Source: an uncultured Hyphomicrobiales bacterium (GTDB lineage: Bacteria; Pseudomonadota; Alphaproteobacteria; Rhizobiales; Devosiaceae). Taken from it: a DNA stretch of 64,000 nt. The number at the start of each line of letters is the position of its first letter. The stretch's first letter is position 1. The position numbers were made by a program, and so were the translations under genes. The notes under the pieces were generated by a model. The model did no database searches, was not told the DNA's origin, and worked only from the letters and a program-made list of their open reading frames with translations. Location of the stretch: the NCBI GenBank assembly GCA_903842455.1, contig CAIMLX010000174.1, positions 58,537-122,536 on the forward strand, read 5' to 3'. Of this stretch, positions 39,361 to 48,043 are shown piece by piece.

Positions 39361-41127
39361 TCAGTTAGCATCATGCTTTTTCGCATATCCCCGCGGCGTA
39401 TAGGCCTTCAACCCGTCGCCGCGCATGAACGCCTTCGAGGTGCTGGCGCCGAACAGCACGATGGTCAGCATGTCGATCTCGCGCGGATCGAATGCTTCCA
39501 GCGTCACCACGCGGACGCGCTGGTTCGGGCGACCGAGATTGGAGCCGATGACGACCGGTGTGTCGGGCGGGCGGTGTTCGAGGAAAATGCGCTTCGCCTC
39601 CTGGATCAGGTCGGTGCGGCGCTGCGAGCGCGGATTGTAGAGCGCGGTGACGAAATCGGCGGCGGCTGCCCCTTCGAGGCGCTTCAGGATGGCCTCGCGC
39701 GGGGTCAGCAGGTCGGATAGCGAGATGCAGCAGAAATCGTGGCCGATCAGCGCGCCAGCCGCGGCTGAAGCGGCCTGGAAGGCGGACACGCCGGGATGGG
39801 TCTCGATATTGACGCGGCGGGCCACGGCCGAAAGGGCGCGGTCGCCCTCGGCATCGAGCAGCTCGTAGGCCAGCGCCGCCATGGCGTAGATCTGCGCGTC
39901 GCCCGAGCAGATCAGCGCCACCACCTTGCCTTGAGCGGCCAGTTCGAGCGCGTGGCGGACCCGCGGCTCCTCCTCGCCCAGTTCATAGCGGTGCTCGGTG
40001 TGCCCGCGACGCAGATCAGCGACGAGGTCGAGATACAGCCCGTAGCCGACCCAGTCGGTGCTGCCTTCGAGCGCTGCAACGGCGGAGGCGGTGCGTTGCG
40101 GCGCCTCGCCCGGCCCGATGCCGACAAGGTGGAGCACGCCAGGGCGAAGGCCAAAGTCTGCAAGGTCGATGGGATGCGGGGCGCGGCCGATAGCGCAGGT
40201 GGCGCGCTGCGACTTCTGCTTTTCCACCACCAGCGGGCCGGCCTTCAGCGCCGCCGCCTCGGCGACCGACGGGGTGCCGACCGTGTCCTCGACATACTCG
40301 GAGGGCTGCTTCAGCCGATAGCGCTCCTGCGCCAGTTCAACGGCAGAGAACAGCCGCAGCGGCACGTTGAAATGCCGCGCCGCGGCATGCAGTGCCGGCT
40401 CGTCGGCCTTGATGTCGATCGAAGCGATGGCGGCGAGGCTGAGCGGCGACAGGTTCTCCGACCGGAGTGCCGCCTCGATCAGGCCGATGACCTCGGCACC
40501 ATTGGCATGGCGCTCGCAGCCGACGCCGGCCACCAGCGTTTTCGGGTGGTAGACGATGCCGCGCTCGATCCGCTGGATCGTCTCGGTGACCAGCACCATG
40601 ACCGCGCCTGACGACGAGATCGGGTAGCCCGCTTCGGCGAGGAACGGCGCGTCGCCGTCGATCTGCAGCTTGGCGCCGACCAGCAGCGCCATCATGGCCG
40701 GCTTCGCATCCTGCGGCGTACCGAGCACCCAGCCCTCCGGCGGTTCGTCGAGGCCGATGGCGAACCGACTGTCCGATGCGGTGGTGATGGCCGGCGTGCC
40801 GCCCAGCGCCTCGGCCAGTTGCCGGGCAAGGCGGTTGGCGCCGTGATGGCCGCCGAGCAGCGGCACGACCGACGCGCCATCCTGCGAGACCGCCAGCACA
40901 GGCGGCTCCTCGCGCTTGTCCTTCAGGCTGGGCGCAAGCAGCCGGATCAGGATGCCCGCCGCGCAGACGCCGACGATCGGCCGCCCTTCGGCGAACAATT
41001 TCGGCAGCAGCGTCGCCGCATCGGCGCCGCCCTGCCCGCAGGTCAGGATTTCTCCATCGACAGCCGTGGCGATACGCCGGGCCGTATCGAGCCCGGCTTC
41101 GGAAAAGAGAATGACGGCGGGGGTCAT
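39361..41127 (-). CDS. cobJ: CbiG/CobE-CobJ fusion: cobalamin biosynthesis protein and precorrin-3B C(17)-methyltransferase
   Basis: A 588-residue fusion. Residues about 1-115 are CbiG N-terminal-like (CAAGILIRLLAPSLKDKREE and VPLLGGHHGANRLA). Residues about 190-300 are CbiG-C/CobE-like (VAGVGCERHANGAEVIGLIE). Residues about 330-588 are CobJ, with HLVGIGPGEAPQRTASAVAA, ICSGDAQIYAMAALAYE and THPGVSAFQAASAAAGALIG. CobJ contracts the ring at precorrin-3B. CbiG opens a lactone in the anaerobic route, so its role here is not obvious. The start overlaps cobI (ATGA). Confidence 0.93.
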   Translation of the reverse strand: MTPAVILFSEAGLDTARRIATAVDGEILTCGQGGADAATLLPKLFAEGRPIVGVCAAGILIRLLAPSLKDKREEPPVLAVSQDGASVVPLLGGHHGANRLARQLAEALGGTPAITTASDSRFAIGLDEPPEGWVLGTPQDAKPAMMALLVGAKLQIDGDAPFLAEAGYPISSSGAVMVLVTETIQRIERGIVYHPKTLVAGVGCERHANGAEVIGLIEAALRSENLSPLSLAAIASIDIKADEPALHAAARHFNVPLRLFSAVELAQERYRLKQPSEYVEDTVGTPSVAEAAALKAGPLVVEKQKSQRATCAIGRAPHPIDLADFGLRPGVLHLVGIGPGEAPQRTASAVAALEGSTDWVGYGLYLDLVADLRRGHTEHRYELGEEEPRVRHALELAAQGKVVALICSGDAQIYAMAALAYELLDAEGDRALSAVARRVNIETHPGVSAFQAASAAAGALIGHDFCCISLSDLLTPREAILKRLEGAAAADFVTALYNPRSQRRTDLIQEAKRIFLEHRPPDTPVVIGSNLGRPNQRVRVVTLEAFDPREIDMLTIVLFGASTSKAFMRGDGLKAYTPRGYAKKHDAN

Positions 41128-41864
41128 GCGGCTCCCATGGATGAGCTTTCGCCCCAGGCTTCCGCACCGCGATAGCAGAGGATGGTCGAGAAATATGGCC
41201 GCTCGTCATGCCCGAAGGCCGAAAGCGGGGTGATGCGCTGGCGCGCGGTCGTGGCGTGCTCGACCACCATGGCGCCCTCGGCGTGGCCGGTTTCAGCCAG
41301 CAGCGCGCGGATGCGGTCGAAGTGGCGGCCGACCTTGATGATGGCGACGGCCGGCGCCGCATCGAGTTCGGCGCGCAGGATGCTGTCGTCGAGCGGCGCG
41401 GGCAGCACCTTCAGCGTCTCGTTGCGCGCGGCGAGCGGCCGGCCGATGGCGGCGGCGGCGGCCGTCAGCGAGGTGACGCCGGGGATGACCATGACCGGCG
41501 CGGACGCCGATACGCGGGAAACCAGATACATCGCCGATCCGTAAAACAGCGGATCGCCCTCGCAGAGCCACGCGACGTCGCGGCCGGCTGCGAGATGGGT
41601 AAGGATCGCCGAGGCGGCTTTGTCATAGGCCGCCTGCGCCGGGCCGCGCTCGACCGCCATCGGGAGCGCTGCAGGGAGCAGTACGGCCGCGGGATTGAGG
41701 TGCTCGCGGGCGATATCGAGGGCCAGGGCAGCGCCCTCGCCCGTGGTCGGATAGGCGACGACTGGTACGCGCGCCAGCAGCCGCGCCGCCTTCAGCGTCA
41801 GCAGTTCGGGGTCGCCGGGGCCGACGCCGACGAGGTAGAGGGTGCCGCTGGAAAGGTGCGTCAT
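41124..41864 (-). CDS. cobI: Precorrin-2 C(20)-methyltransferase
   Basis: A 246-residue SAM-dependent enzyme that makes precorrin-3A. LYLVGVGPGDPELLTLKAAR, VAWLCEGDPLFYGSAMYLV and VIPGVTSLTAAAAAIGRPLA are typical. ATG 41864 overlaps the cobL stop (ATGA), and the end overlaps cobJ by 4 bp. The frame upstream of 41864 lies inside cobL and is not used. Confidence 0.96.
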   Translation of the reverse strand: MTHLSSGTLYLVGVGPGDPELLTLKAARLLARVPVVAYPTTGEGAALALDIAREHLNPAAVLLPAALPMAVERGPAQAAYDKAASAILTHLAAGRDVAWLCEGDPLFYGSAMYLVSRVSASAPVMVIPGVTSLTAAAAAIGRPLAARNETLKVLPAPLDDSILRAELDAAPAVAIIKVGRHFDRIRALLAETGHAEGAMVVEHATTARQRITPLSAFGHDERPYFSTILCYRGAEAWGESSSMGAA

Positions 41865-43219
41865 GGCGAGACGATGAGCCCGTGCATCGTCTTGGTGACC
41901 ACCCACTGGGTCACTGTCATGCGCGGCTTGAAAGCCCGGTGTCCGCCGATGCGGTCGATCGTGGCGATATCGATGCGGGTGAGTTCGCCGCCCAGCTGCA
42001 GGTGGCGCGAGTAGAGGGCGTGCTCGCCATCGAGGGTCACGGCGTTGGCGACGAGACGGCCGCCGGATTTCAGCGCCGACCAGCAGGCCTCGAAAAGGTC
42101 GTCATTGCCCACGTCTCCGCCCATGAAAATGGCGTCGGGCGGGGCCCGGCGCTCGAAGGTCATCGGCGCCTCGCCCGATTCGATCTCGAGCCCCGGCACG
42201 CCGAGCGACGTCGCATTGACCGCGATCATCTGCAGGCGCTCGCCCTCGCGCTCGAAGGCGACGGCCCGGGCGTCGCGGGCGGACCGCATCCACTCGATGG
42301 CGACCGAGCCGCAGCCGGCGCCCACGTCCCACAGCATGGCGCCGGGGAACGGGGCGAGCTTGGCGAGCGTCGCGGCGCGCACTTCGCGCTTGGTCAGCTG
42401 CCCGTCATTGACGAAGACGTCGTCGGGCAGGCCGGGGACCGGCGGCAGCAGGTCGGCGTTGAGATCGGGCACGCAGTCGATCGCCAGCACATAGAAATCG
42501 CCGATGCCGCGGGTCTCGAAGTCGACGGCTTCCTCGGTGGTGATGCGCTCGTCCGGGCTGCCGAGGTTCTCGAGCGTCGAGACGATAGAGCGGCCATAGC
42601 CGCGGTCGCCGAGCAGTTCGAGCGCCAGGTCGATCGTGGTGTGGTCAGTGGTGAGGGCGAGGATCTTGTTGCCCGGCAGGATATGCGGATGCAGCAGTTC
42701 GGTCGGCCTGCCGTGGATCGACAGCGTCGACACCGATTGCAGCGGCCAGTGCAGCCGGGCCGCGGCCAGCTGGAAGGCGGAAGGGTGCGAGTGCACCACA
42801 TAGTCCGACGGCAGCAGGTAGCGGGCCAGCGTCGCGCCGATGCCGAACCACATCGGATCGCCCGAGGCGAGGATTACGGTGGGGATGTCGCGCAGCTTGA
42901 GGATCTGCTCGATCATCGCCTCGAGCGGCGCTTCCCATTCGATGATGTTGCGGCCATCGGCATAGGCGTGATGCGGTGTCGCCTCGTCGACGTCGCCGGC
43001 CAGCGCGCGGGCCACGGCCTCGAAACTGCGCTTGGTGACGAACTCGGGATTGAACAGATCGCCCGACGCCCCGGGACGGCTCACCGGCTCGAGGTCGGCG
43101 AGGAAGCGCGCCGGCCCGACAACGTTCTCGGCATAGTTGAGCAGCAGCTTGAAGGCCGGCGACAGTTCGCGCGGCCCGCGCTCGCCCACTCCGATGATGT
43201 GCAGCCAGGCTGTGGTCAT
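41861..43219 (-). CDS. cobL: Precorrin-6B C(5,15)-methyltransferase (decarboxylating)
   Basis: A 452-residue two-domain enzyme. The N-terminal CbiE-like methylase domain contains LHIIGVGERGPRELSPAF and TVILASGDPMWFGIGATLAR. The C-terminal CbiT-like domain is a class I SAM fold with MLWDVGAGCGSVAIEWMRS and FMGGDVGNDDLFEACW. It methylates C-5 and C-15 and decarboxylates the C-12 side chain. The ATG at 43219 overlaps the cobH stop (ATGA) and is preferred over an in-frame TTG two codons earlier. Confidence 0.96.
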   Translation of the reverse strand: MTTAWLHIIGVGERGPRELSPAFKLLLNYAENVVGPARFLADLEPVSRPGASGDLFNPEFVTKRSFEAVARALAGDVDEATPHHAYADGRNIIEWEAPLEAMIEQILKLRDIPTVILASGDPMWFGIGATLARYLLPSDYVVHSHPSAFQLAAARLHWPLQSVSTLSIHGRPTELLHPHILPGNKILALTTDHTTIDLALELLGDRGYGRSIVSTLENLGSPDERITTEEAVDFETRGIGDFYVLAIDCVPDLNADLLPPVPGLPDDVFVNDGQLTKREVRAATLAKLAPFPGAMLWDVGAGCGSVAIEWMRSARDARAVAFEREGERLQMIAVNATSLGVPGLEIESGEAPMTFERRAPPDAIFMGGDVGNDDLFEACWSALKSGGRLVANAVTLDGEHALYSRHLQLGGELTRIDIATIDRIGGHRAFKPRMTVTQWVVTKTMHGLIVSP

Positions 43220-43833
43220 GCCCAAGCCCCCTTGCTGATGGCGTTGAAGGCGGCACTCGCGATAGCCGAGCCGCCACGCCGTCCGGTAACCGTCACGAAT
43301 GGGATAGGAAAGCCGCGCGCCACTAGCAAGGCCTTGCTTTCGGCCGCTCCGACAAAGCCGACCGGCGCGGCGATGATGGCAGCGGGGCGCGGCGCCCCGG
43401 CGTCGAGCATTTCGATGAGGTGGAACAAGGCGGTCGGGGCATTGCCGATGACCACCACACTGCCTGCGAGCCGCGGCCGCCAGAGTTCGACCGCCGCGGC
43501 CGATCGGGTGGTGCCGAGCGATTTCGCGAGGTCCAGCACGCCGGGATCGTTCAGCGTCACCACCAGTTCAGCGCCCTTGGGCAGATAGCGGCGGATGATG
43601 CCGGAGCGGACCATCTCGCAGTCGCAGAGGATCGGGCCGGTCGCCGCGCGCACCGCCGCGACGATGGCCGGATCGCCGACGATATCGGCTGCAAGGTCCA
43701 CCATGCCGCAGGCGTGGATCATCCGGATCGCCACCTCGTGCAACGCCTCTGGCAGATGCGACAGCTCGGCCCCGGCCCGGATGGTGGCAAAGGACTGCGC
43801 GTAGATGGCGTCGGGATCGCGGAGGTAGCTCAT
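43216..43833 (-). CDS. cobH: Precorrin-8X methylmutase
   Basis: A 205-residue isomerase that moves the C-11 methyl group to C-12 to form hydrogenobyrinic acid. The catalytic His lies in EVAIRMIHACGMVDLAAD. DCEMVRSGIIRR, VVIGNAPTALFHLIEML and IAAPVGFVGAAESKALL complete the family pattern. The start overlaps the end of the unknown upstream gene (ATGA); the longer open frame to 44439 is a shadow of that gene. Confidence 0.96.
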   Translation of the reverse strand: MSYLRDPDAIYAQSFATIRAGAELSHLPEALHEVAIRMIHACGMVDLAADIVGDPAIVAAVRAATGPILCDCEMVRSGIIRRYLPKGAELVVTLNDPGVLDLAKSLGTTRSAAAVELWRPRLAGSVVVIGNAPTALFHLIEMLDAGAPRPAAIIAAPVGFVGAAESKALLVARGFPIPFVTVTGRRGGSAIASAAFNAISKGAWA

Positions 43834-44702
43834 GCGGCCGCTTTCAGCAGAGACTCGTGCCCGATCCCGGCGATCCAGCCCTCCTCGCGCACGAGGATTT
43901 CGCGCTCGACGTCGCTGAGGCCGACAGGGGCGCCGAGGAACCCGCCCAGTTCCCCCGCTGCATCGAGCGCGGCAAACCGGCGGACGCAGGTTTCCACCTG
44001 CCCCCGATCCTTCGGCACCACCGAAGGGTCGTCGAGCGCAAACAGCGAGGGGTAGATTTCGACAATGATGATCGGCCGGTCCAGCGCCTCGGCGAAGCCG
44101 GTGTCGAACGGCCAGATTGCGATATCCGGGCCGAACACCGGGTGCTGGCGCAGCGCCTCGAGCCGGGCAATGCCGAGCAGCGACTGGCTGCCGACGGCGC
44201 CTGCGCCGGTCAGCTTCCACACCGGCTGCGCCGACCGGGCAACGATCTCGGCGCGGCGCCGCTCCGGAATTGTCGCATAAGCAGCCGGGCGGCGCGGCCC
44301 GAGATTGTCGTAGAGGTGCTGGTGCGGGTGGCCCCAATAGTGCGGCGCCGCCAGCCGCGCGTTGATGGCAGCAGCGACGTGGAAGCGGTTGGAGCTGTTG
44401 TCGGGATTGTCGACGACCTTGGCAGCCAGATGCGCCCACAGCGCCCGCCAGTCGGCCTCGCCTGCAATCGCCTCGGCCGCGCCACGCGGATAGCCGAAGG
44501 CGAAGTCGAAGCCGAGCATCACCCGCTCACCGGCCGCCCGGGCGGCGAGCAAACTGTCAACGAGGACCGCCATCGCCTCGTGCCTGGTCGAGGGGTTGAG
44601 GCTTACCGCGGCACTGTCGGCGATCCAGATCGAGTCCTTCCCCGTCCGCGGCGTGTTCGCCGCCGACCAGTCCACCGCGATGTAGCGGTCGAACAGCCCC
44701 AT
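43830..44702 (-). CDS. Uncharacterised RNase H-fold-like protein within the cobalamin operon
   Basis: A 290-residue protein without signal peptide or membrane span. The N-terminal FDRYIAVDWSAANTPRTGKD resembles the first strand of DUF429-type RNase H-like proteins, and LGFDFAFGYPRGAAEAI and IIIVEIYPSLFALDD supply further acidic strand ends. No characterised family is recognised. It starts directly at the end of cbiX and overlaps cobH by 4 bp, so it is locked into the cobalamin operon. A nuclease or phosphotransferase-like role is only inferred from the fold guess. Confidence 0.8.
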   Translation of the reverse strand: MGLFDRYIAVDWSAANTPRTGKDSIWIADSAAVSLNPSTRHEAMAVLVDSLLAARAAGERVMLGFDFAFGYPRGAAEAIAGEADWRALWAHLAAKVVDNPDNSSNRFHVAAAINARLAAPHYWGHPHQHLYDNLGPRRPAAYATIPERRRAEIVARSAQPVWKLTGAGAVGSQSLLGIARLEALRQHPVFGPDIAIWPFDTGFAEALDRPIIIVEIYPSLFALDDPSVVPKDRGQVETCVRRFAALDAAGELGGFLGAPVGLSDVEREILVREEGWIAGIGHESLLKAAA

Positions 44703-45944
44703 TCAGCCCTGCTCCTCGCGCGCCAGTCGTCCCGGCACCTTGGGCAGCGTCTTCGGCCCCAGCGGATGGTCGGCGTGCGGGTAGGGATGGTGGTGATGAT
44801 CGCCGGCCGGAGCCGGGTCGTGGGCAGGCGGCTGGCCAAAGCTGGCGAGCGGCGCGTTGCCGCTCAGCAGCGCATGGCGGGCCGGCGGATGCGTGTGCGT
44901 ATGCGGGCCATGCTCATGGTCGTGCCCCGATCCGTGGTCATGCCCGTGATCGTGCGTGTGCAGCGGCGTCCACGGCAGGCCGTGCTTCTTGCAGAACGCC
45001 TCGTCGCGGCAGGAGCTGTCGCAATCGCCCTTGCATGGGCAGTTCTCCATGCCGCCACCAATGCCCTCGACGTGGTGGTGGTGGCTTTCCTGCGCCAGCC
45101 CCACCTCGGCCTCGAAGCCCAGCACCTGCTCGCGATATTTGCACATGGCGCAGTTCATCAGGTTCTGCCCGACCAGCATTTCCTGCACGCGGTCGAGGAA
45201 CGTCTCGACCACCATGGGATGGTCGTTGAGATAAGGCGCATCGAGGAATTCGATCGCCGGATACTTCGCCCGCGCCTCGGCCACCGCGTCCTGGATGCGC
45301 TTCACCAAGACGCCGGTGAACAGGAAATACGGGAAGACGATGACCCGGCGGTAGCCGAGCCGCGCCAGGTGGTCGAGCGCCGGGGTGACCAGCGGGAAGG
45401 TGACGCCCGAATAGGCCACCTCGCCCCAGCCGAACCCCATGCCCTCCCAGAGCAGACGCATCACTTTGGCCACATTGGAATTGGCATCGGGGTCCGACGC
45501 GCCACGGCCGACCACCAGCAGCAGCGTTTCCTCGCGCGGTACCTCGGTCGGCGCGGCGTCGATCGCCTGCTGGATGCGGTCGCCAGCGGCGCGCAGCATC
45601 TTGAGGTCGACGCCGAGTTCGCGGCCATAGGTCAGCTCGACGCCATGCATGGCCGCATAGGTGTTGAGCACCGAGGGGATGTCGTTCTTGGCGTGGCCGG
45701 CGGCGAAAAGCATGCCCGGAACGGCGAGGATGCGCTTCGCCCCCGCCTCGCGCAGCTTGTCGAGGCCCTGGTGGATTACCGGATTGGCGAATTCGAGATA
45801 ACCGTACTCGACCGGCACGTCCGGCAGCCGCTCGCGCAGGCGCTCGGCCAGCACGGCGAACTCGCCGACGGCGCGGGTGTTGCGGCTGCCATGGCCGCAC
45901 AGCATCACCCCGGTGTCGGGGGGCAAAGTCAGGAATTTCGTCAC
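44703..45944 (-). CDS. cbiX: Sirohydrochlorin cobaltochelatase with Cys/His-rich C-terminal extension
   Basis: A 413-residue long-form CbiX. The chelatase core has VMLCGHGSRNTRAVGEFA (active His), LAVPGMLFAAGHAKNDIP, LLVVGRGASDPDANSNV and VIVFPYFLFTGVLVKRI. After about residue 270 come NCAMCKYREQV (a CxxC with a preceding Met-like context), a CPCKGDCDSSC cluster and long His-rich stretches toward the C-terminus, likely cobalt-binding and possibly Fe-S-binding. GTG 45944 follows AGAGAGG. CbiX inserts cobalt early, whereas CobN in this window does it late; both are present. Confidence 0.92.
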   Translation of the reverse strand: MTKFLTLPPDTGVMLCGHGSRNTRAVGEFAVLAERLRERLPDVPVEYGYLEFANPVIHQGLDKLREAGAKRILAVPGMLFAAGHAKNDIPSVLNTYAAMHGVELTYGRELGVDLKMLRAAGDRIQQAIDAAPTEVPREETLLLVVGRGASDPDANSNVAKVMRLLWEGMGFGWGEVAYSGVTFPLVTPALDHLARLGYRRVIVFPYFLFTGVLVKRIQDAVAEARAKYPAIEFLDAPYLNDHPMVVETFLDRVQEMLVGQNLMNCAMCKYREQVLGFEAEVGLAQESHHHHVEGIGGGMENCPCKGDCDSSCRDEAFCKKHGLPWTPLHTHDHGHDHGSGHDHEHGPHTHTHPPARHALLSGNAPLASFGQPPAHDPAPAGDHHHHPYPHADHPLGPKTLPKVPGRLAREEQG

Positions 45945-46042
45945 GTCTCGCCTCTCTCGCGCGGGAAAGGCAGAGTTACTTCGACCAACCAGCAGCCCCG
46001 GCCTTGGTCCCCGATTTGGGTCGACCGCACCGGGCATGAGTT

Positions 46043-46150
46043 TCAGCCCTTGAAGGAACGCTGCGCCAGGGCGGCGTTGTAGGCGTTGGCGCCGTTCGGG
46101 GCAACGATTCCCTGCGGCACCCCTCGCGGCTGTGCATTGCGGGCATGCAA
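46043..46150 (-). CDS. Possible small ORF or 3' remnant upstream of cbiX
   Basis: The 340-bp gap between cbiX and the CDF gene holds a minus-strand frame ending at TGA 46043-46045. Its last 35 codons, for example VPQGIVAPNGANAYNAALAQ, have clear GC3-biased codon use and protein-like composition. No ATG start exists; TTG 46150 is possible, and a TAA closes the frame about 17 codons upstream of that. It may be a tiny gene, or the tail of a decayed gene. The rest of the gap shows no riboswitch or terminator that I can identify. Confidence 0.25.
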   Translation of the reverse strand: MHARNAQPRGVPQGIVAPNGANAYNAALAQRSFKG

Positions 46151-46284
46151 GGCACCCGCAATTGCGAGCCAGTGGCAGCTGCCGCGCGCAGGATCAAGGG
46201 CTTAGCCCAGTTTGGAAGGCTTCTGAAAATCACTCGCAAATACAGGTACTTGCCAGTGTTTCGCTGGAGCGATATGGGCGGCGC

Positions 46285-47187
46285 ATGGTCAGCAGGGGCA
46301 ACAGCAACGTCGTCATCATCGCCTATGGCAGCCTTGCCGTAGGGTTGATGGTGCTCGCGCTCAAGGCCTTCGCCGCCTATGCCACCGGATCGATCGCGCT
46401 CTACTCCGATGCGCTCGAAAGCGTCGTCAACGTGGTGACGGCCATCGTGGCGCTCGTCGCCATCCGCTTTGCCGCCCGGCCGGCCGACGCCAACCTCCAG
46501 TACGGCTACTACAAGGCCGAGTATTTCTCCGCCGTGATCATCGGCGGCTTCATCGCGGTCGCGGCCATCCTGATCCTGCAGCGGGCGTGGGACGGGTTCG
46601 CGAACCCTGCGCCCTTCGCCGCCGATCCGCTCGGGCTCGGCGTCTCGGTGCTGGCGACGGCGATCAACCTCATCTGGGCGCAATACATCCTCCGCGCCGG
46701 CAGGCGCGAGGGGTCGCTGTCGCTGGTGGCAGACGGGCAGCACCTGATGACCGACGTGGTGTCCACCGCCGCGGTGCTGGTCGGGGTATTCCTGACGGTG
46801 GCGACCGGCTTTGCCCAGCTCGATTCGATCATGGCGGCCTTCGTCGCCCTCACCATCCTGTGGTCGGGCTGGCAACTGGTGCGCCAGAGCGTCATCGGCC
46901 TGATGGACGTTGCGGTCGACGCGCGCGTCCTTGGCCGGATCAAGGACATCATCTCGTCGAACGCCGACGGCGCCATCGAAGCGCACGACATCCGCACCCG
47001 GCAGGCCGGCAAGATGGTGTTCATCGATTTCCACCTCGTGGTCCCCGGCGCCATGAGCGTCGAGGCCGCGCACACCATTTGCGATGTGATCGAGGCCAAG
47101 CTGCGCGAAGCCGTCGAAAACGCCCAGGTCACCATCCACGTCGAGCCCGAGGCCAAGGCAAAGCACTCGGGGATCGTGGTGGTTTAG
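46285..47187 (+). CDS. Cation diffusion facilitator (CDF) family metal exporter
   Basis: A 300-residue CDF protein with about six membrane spans and a C-terminal cytosolic ferredoxin-like domain. The metal-site helices carry TGSIALYSDALESVVNVV and SLVADGQHLMTDVVSTAAV, the latter being the HxxxD motif. The C-terminal domain includes IDFHLVVPGAMSVEAAH. ATG 46285 is chosen because the upstream frame is unlike the family. It may export cobalt, zinc or iron; adjacency to zur/znu and cbiX fits zinc or cobalt, but the substrate cannot be read directly. Confidence 0.92.
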   Translation: MVSRGNSNVVIIAYGSLAVGLMVLALKAFAAYATGSIALYSDALESVVNVVTAIVALVAIRFAARPADANLQYGYYKAEYFSAVIIGGFIAVAAILILQRAWDGFANPAPFAADPLGLGVSVLATAINLIWAQYILRAGRREGSLSLVADGQHLMTDVVSTAAVLVGVFLTVATGFAQLDSIMAAFVALTILWSGWQLVRQSVIGLMDVAVDARVLGRIKDIISSNADGAIEAHDIRTRQAGKMVFIDFHLVVPGAMSVEAAHTICDVIEAKLREAVENAQVTIHVEPEAKAKHSGIVVV

Positions 47188-47276
47188 GGGCGCGGCCGGA
47201 GCACAAGGGCGGGTGATACCCCTCCCAGCTTCGCTAGGGCGGGGCTATCGCATGTGGTTCGTTTCAGGTCACTGGT

Positions 47277-47456
47277 CACCCTCCCCCTTGCGGGGAGGGT
47301 ACCGAAGCTTGCGCGCGGCAGCGCGTTAGCGGAGGTAGGGTGGGGGTTTAACCGAGGTTGTGGTTAGGCCCCAACCCTCGGTCATACCCCCCTCCTAGCT
47401 CTGCTACGTCGCTGTCGCTCCTAGCGACGCTACCTCCCCCGCAAGGGCGGGAGGGG
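47277..47456. repeat. Repeat-rich gap between the CDF gene and zur
   Basis: The 412-bp gap 47188-47599 has no gene. It contains ACCCTCCCCCTTGCGGGGAG at 47277 onward, GGTAGGGTGGGGGTTTAACC near 47334, a further CCCCCCTCCTAGCTCTGCTA, and CTACCTCCCCCGCAAGGGCG ending near 47456. These are hairpin arms of the same type as the 7587 and 59025 repeats, arranged as a large imperfect dyad. The remainder (47457-47599) shows nothing I can interpret. Confidence 0.7.
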
Positions 47457-47599
47457 ATCAGCGAACAATGTCGCCATATGCAATTGCCCTTAGCAAGGGA
47501 GGGAGGGCGGTGCCCAGCGCCACGCCGCTGCCTGTTGAGATACCTGACAGGGCTCTAGGGCAGGCCGCCCGTCGTCCGCAACGCCCCACTGGCGCGTAG

Positions 47600-48034
47600 C
47601 TACCCCGCCGTCCGGCACCCCTGGCACACACCGCGCAGCTCGATCGTGGTCCGCTCGAGCGCAAAGCCCTGCGCTCCGGCCCAGCTCGCGAGCCGCTCAC
47701 CCACCTCGGCATCGGTGAACTCGTCCACCCGCCCGCACTTCGAGCAGATGGCGAAGGCCGCCGTGCCGCTCGCTTTCTCGTGGCATCCCGCATCGGCACA
47801 GCACACAAAGGCGTTGAGCGATTCCAGCCGGTGCGCCAGTCCTGCCTCGATCAGCCGCTCGAGCGCCCGGTAGACCTGCAGCGGCGCTCGCAGCCCATCA
47901 TCCCGCAACCGGTCGAGGATGTCGTAGGCCGAGAGCGGCGCATCGGCGCCGTTCAGCGTCCGGAGCACGAGATCCTGGTTGCGGGTCAGGTCCGGACGGG
48001 CTTCGTGATGGTGGTGGTCGTGCGAATGGGCCAT
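47600..48034 (-). CDS. zur: Fur family zinc uptake repressor
   Basis: A 144-residue Fur-superfamily repressor. The N-terminus carries a His cluster (HSHDHHHHE), the winged helix contains LSAYDILDRLRDDGLRAPLQ and VYRALERLIEAG, and the structural zinc cysteines are in FAICSKCGRVDEF and GVCQGC. FVCCADAGCHE is an unusual extra cysteine-rich segment in the hinge. It is the last gene of the znuC-znuB-znuA operon, 9 bp after znuA, so it probably autoregulates through the Zur-box-like site at 50836. Confidence 0.93.
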   Translation of the reverse strand: MAHSHDHHHHEARPDLTRNQDLVLRTLNGADAPLSAYDILDRLRDDGLRAPLQVYRALERLIEAGLAHRLESLNAFVCCADAGCHEKASGTAAFAICSKCGRVDEFTDAEVGERLASWAGAQGFALERTTIELRGVCQGCRTAG

Positions 48035-48043
48035 GGCGGAATC

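Noticed and set aside
45945..46284. Second cobalamin riboswitch before cbiX
   Set aside because: No B12 box (AGCCAGGAGACCTGCC-like) or P1 stem on the minus strand; the gap has only the small coding signal.
47188..47599. CRISPR-like array in the repeat-rich gap
   Set aside because: Repeats differ in length and spacing, are palindromic and lack uniform spacers or cas genes.
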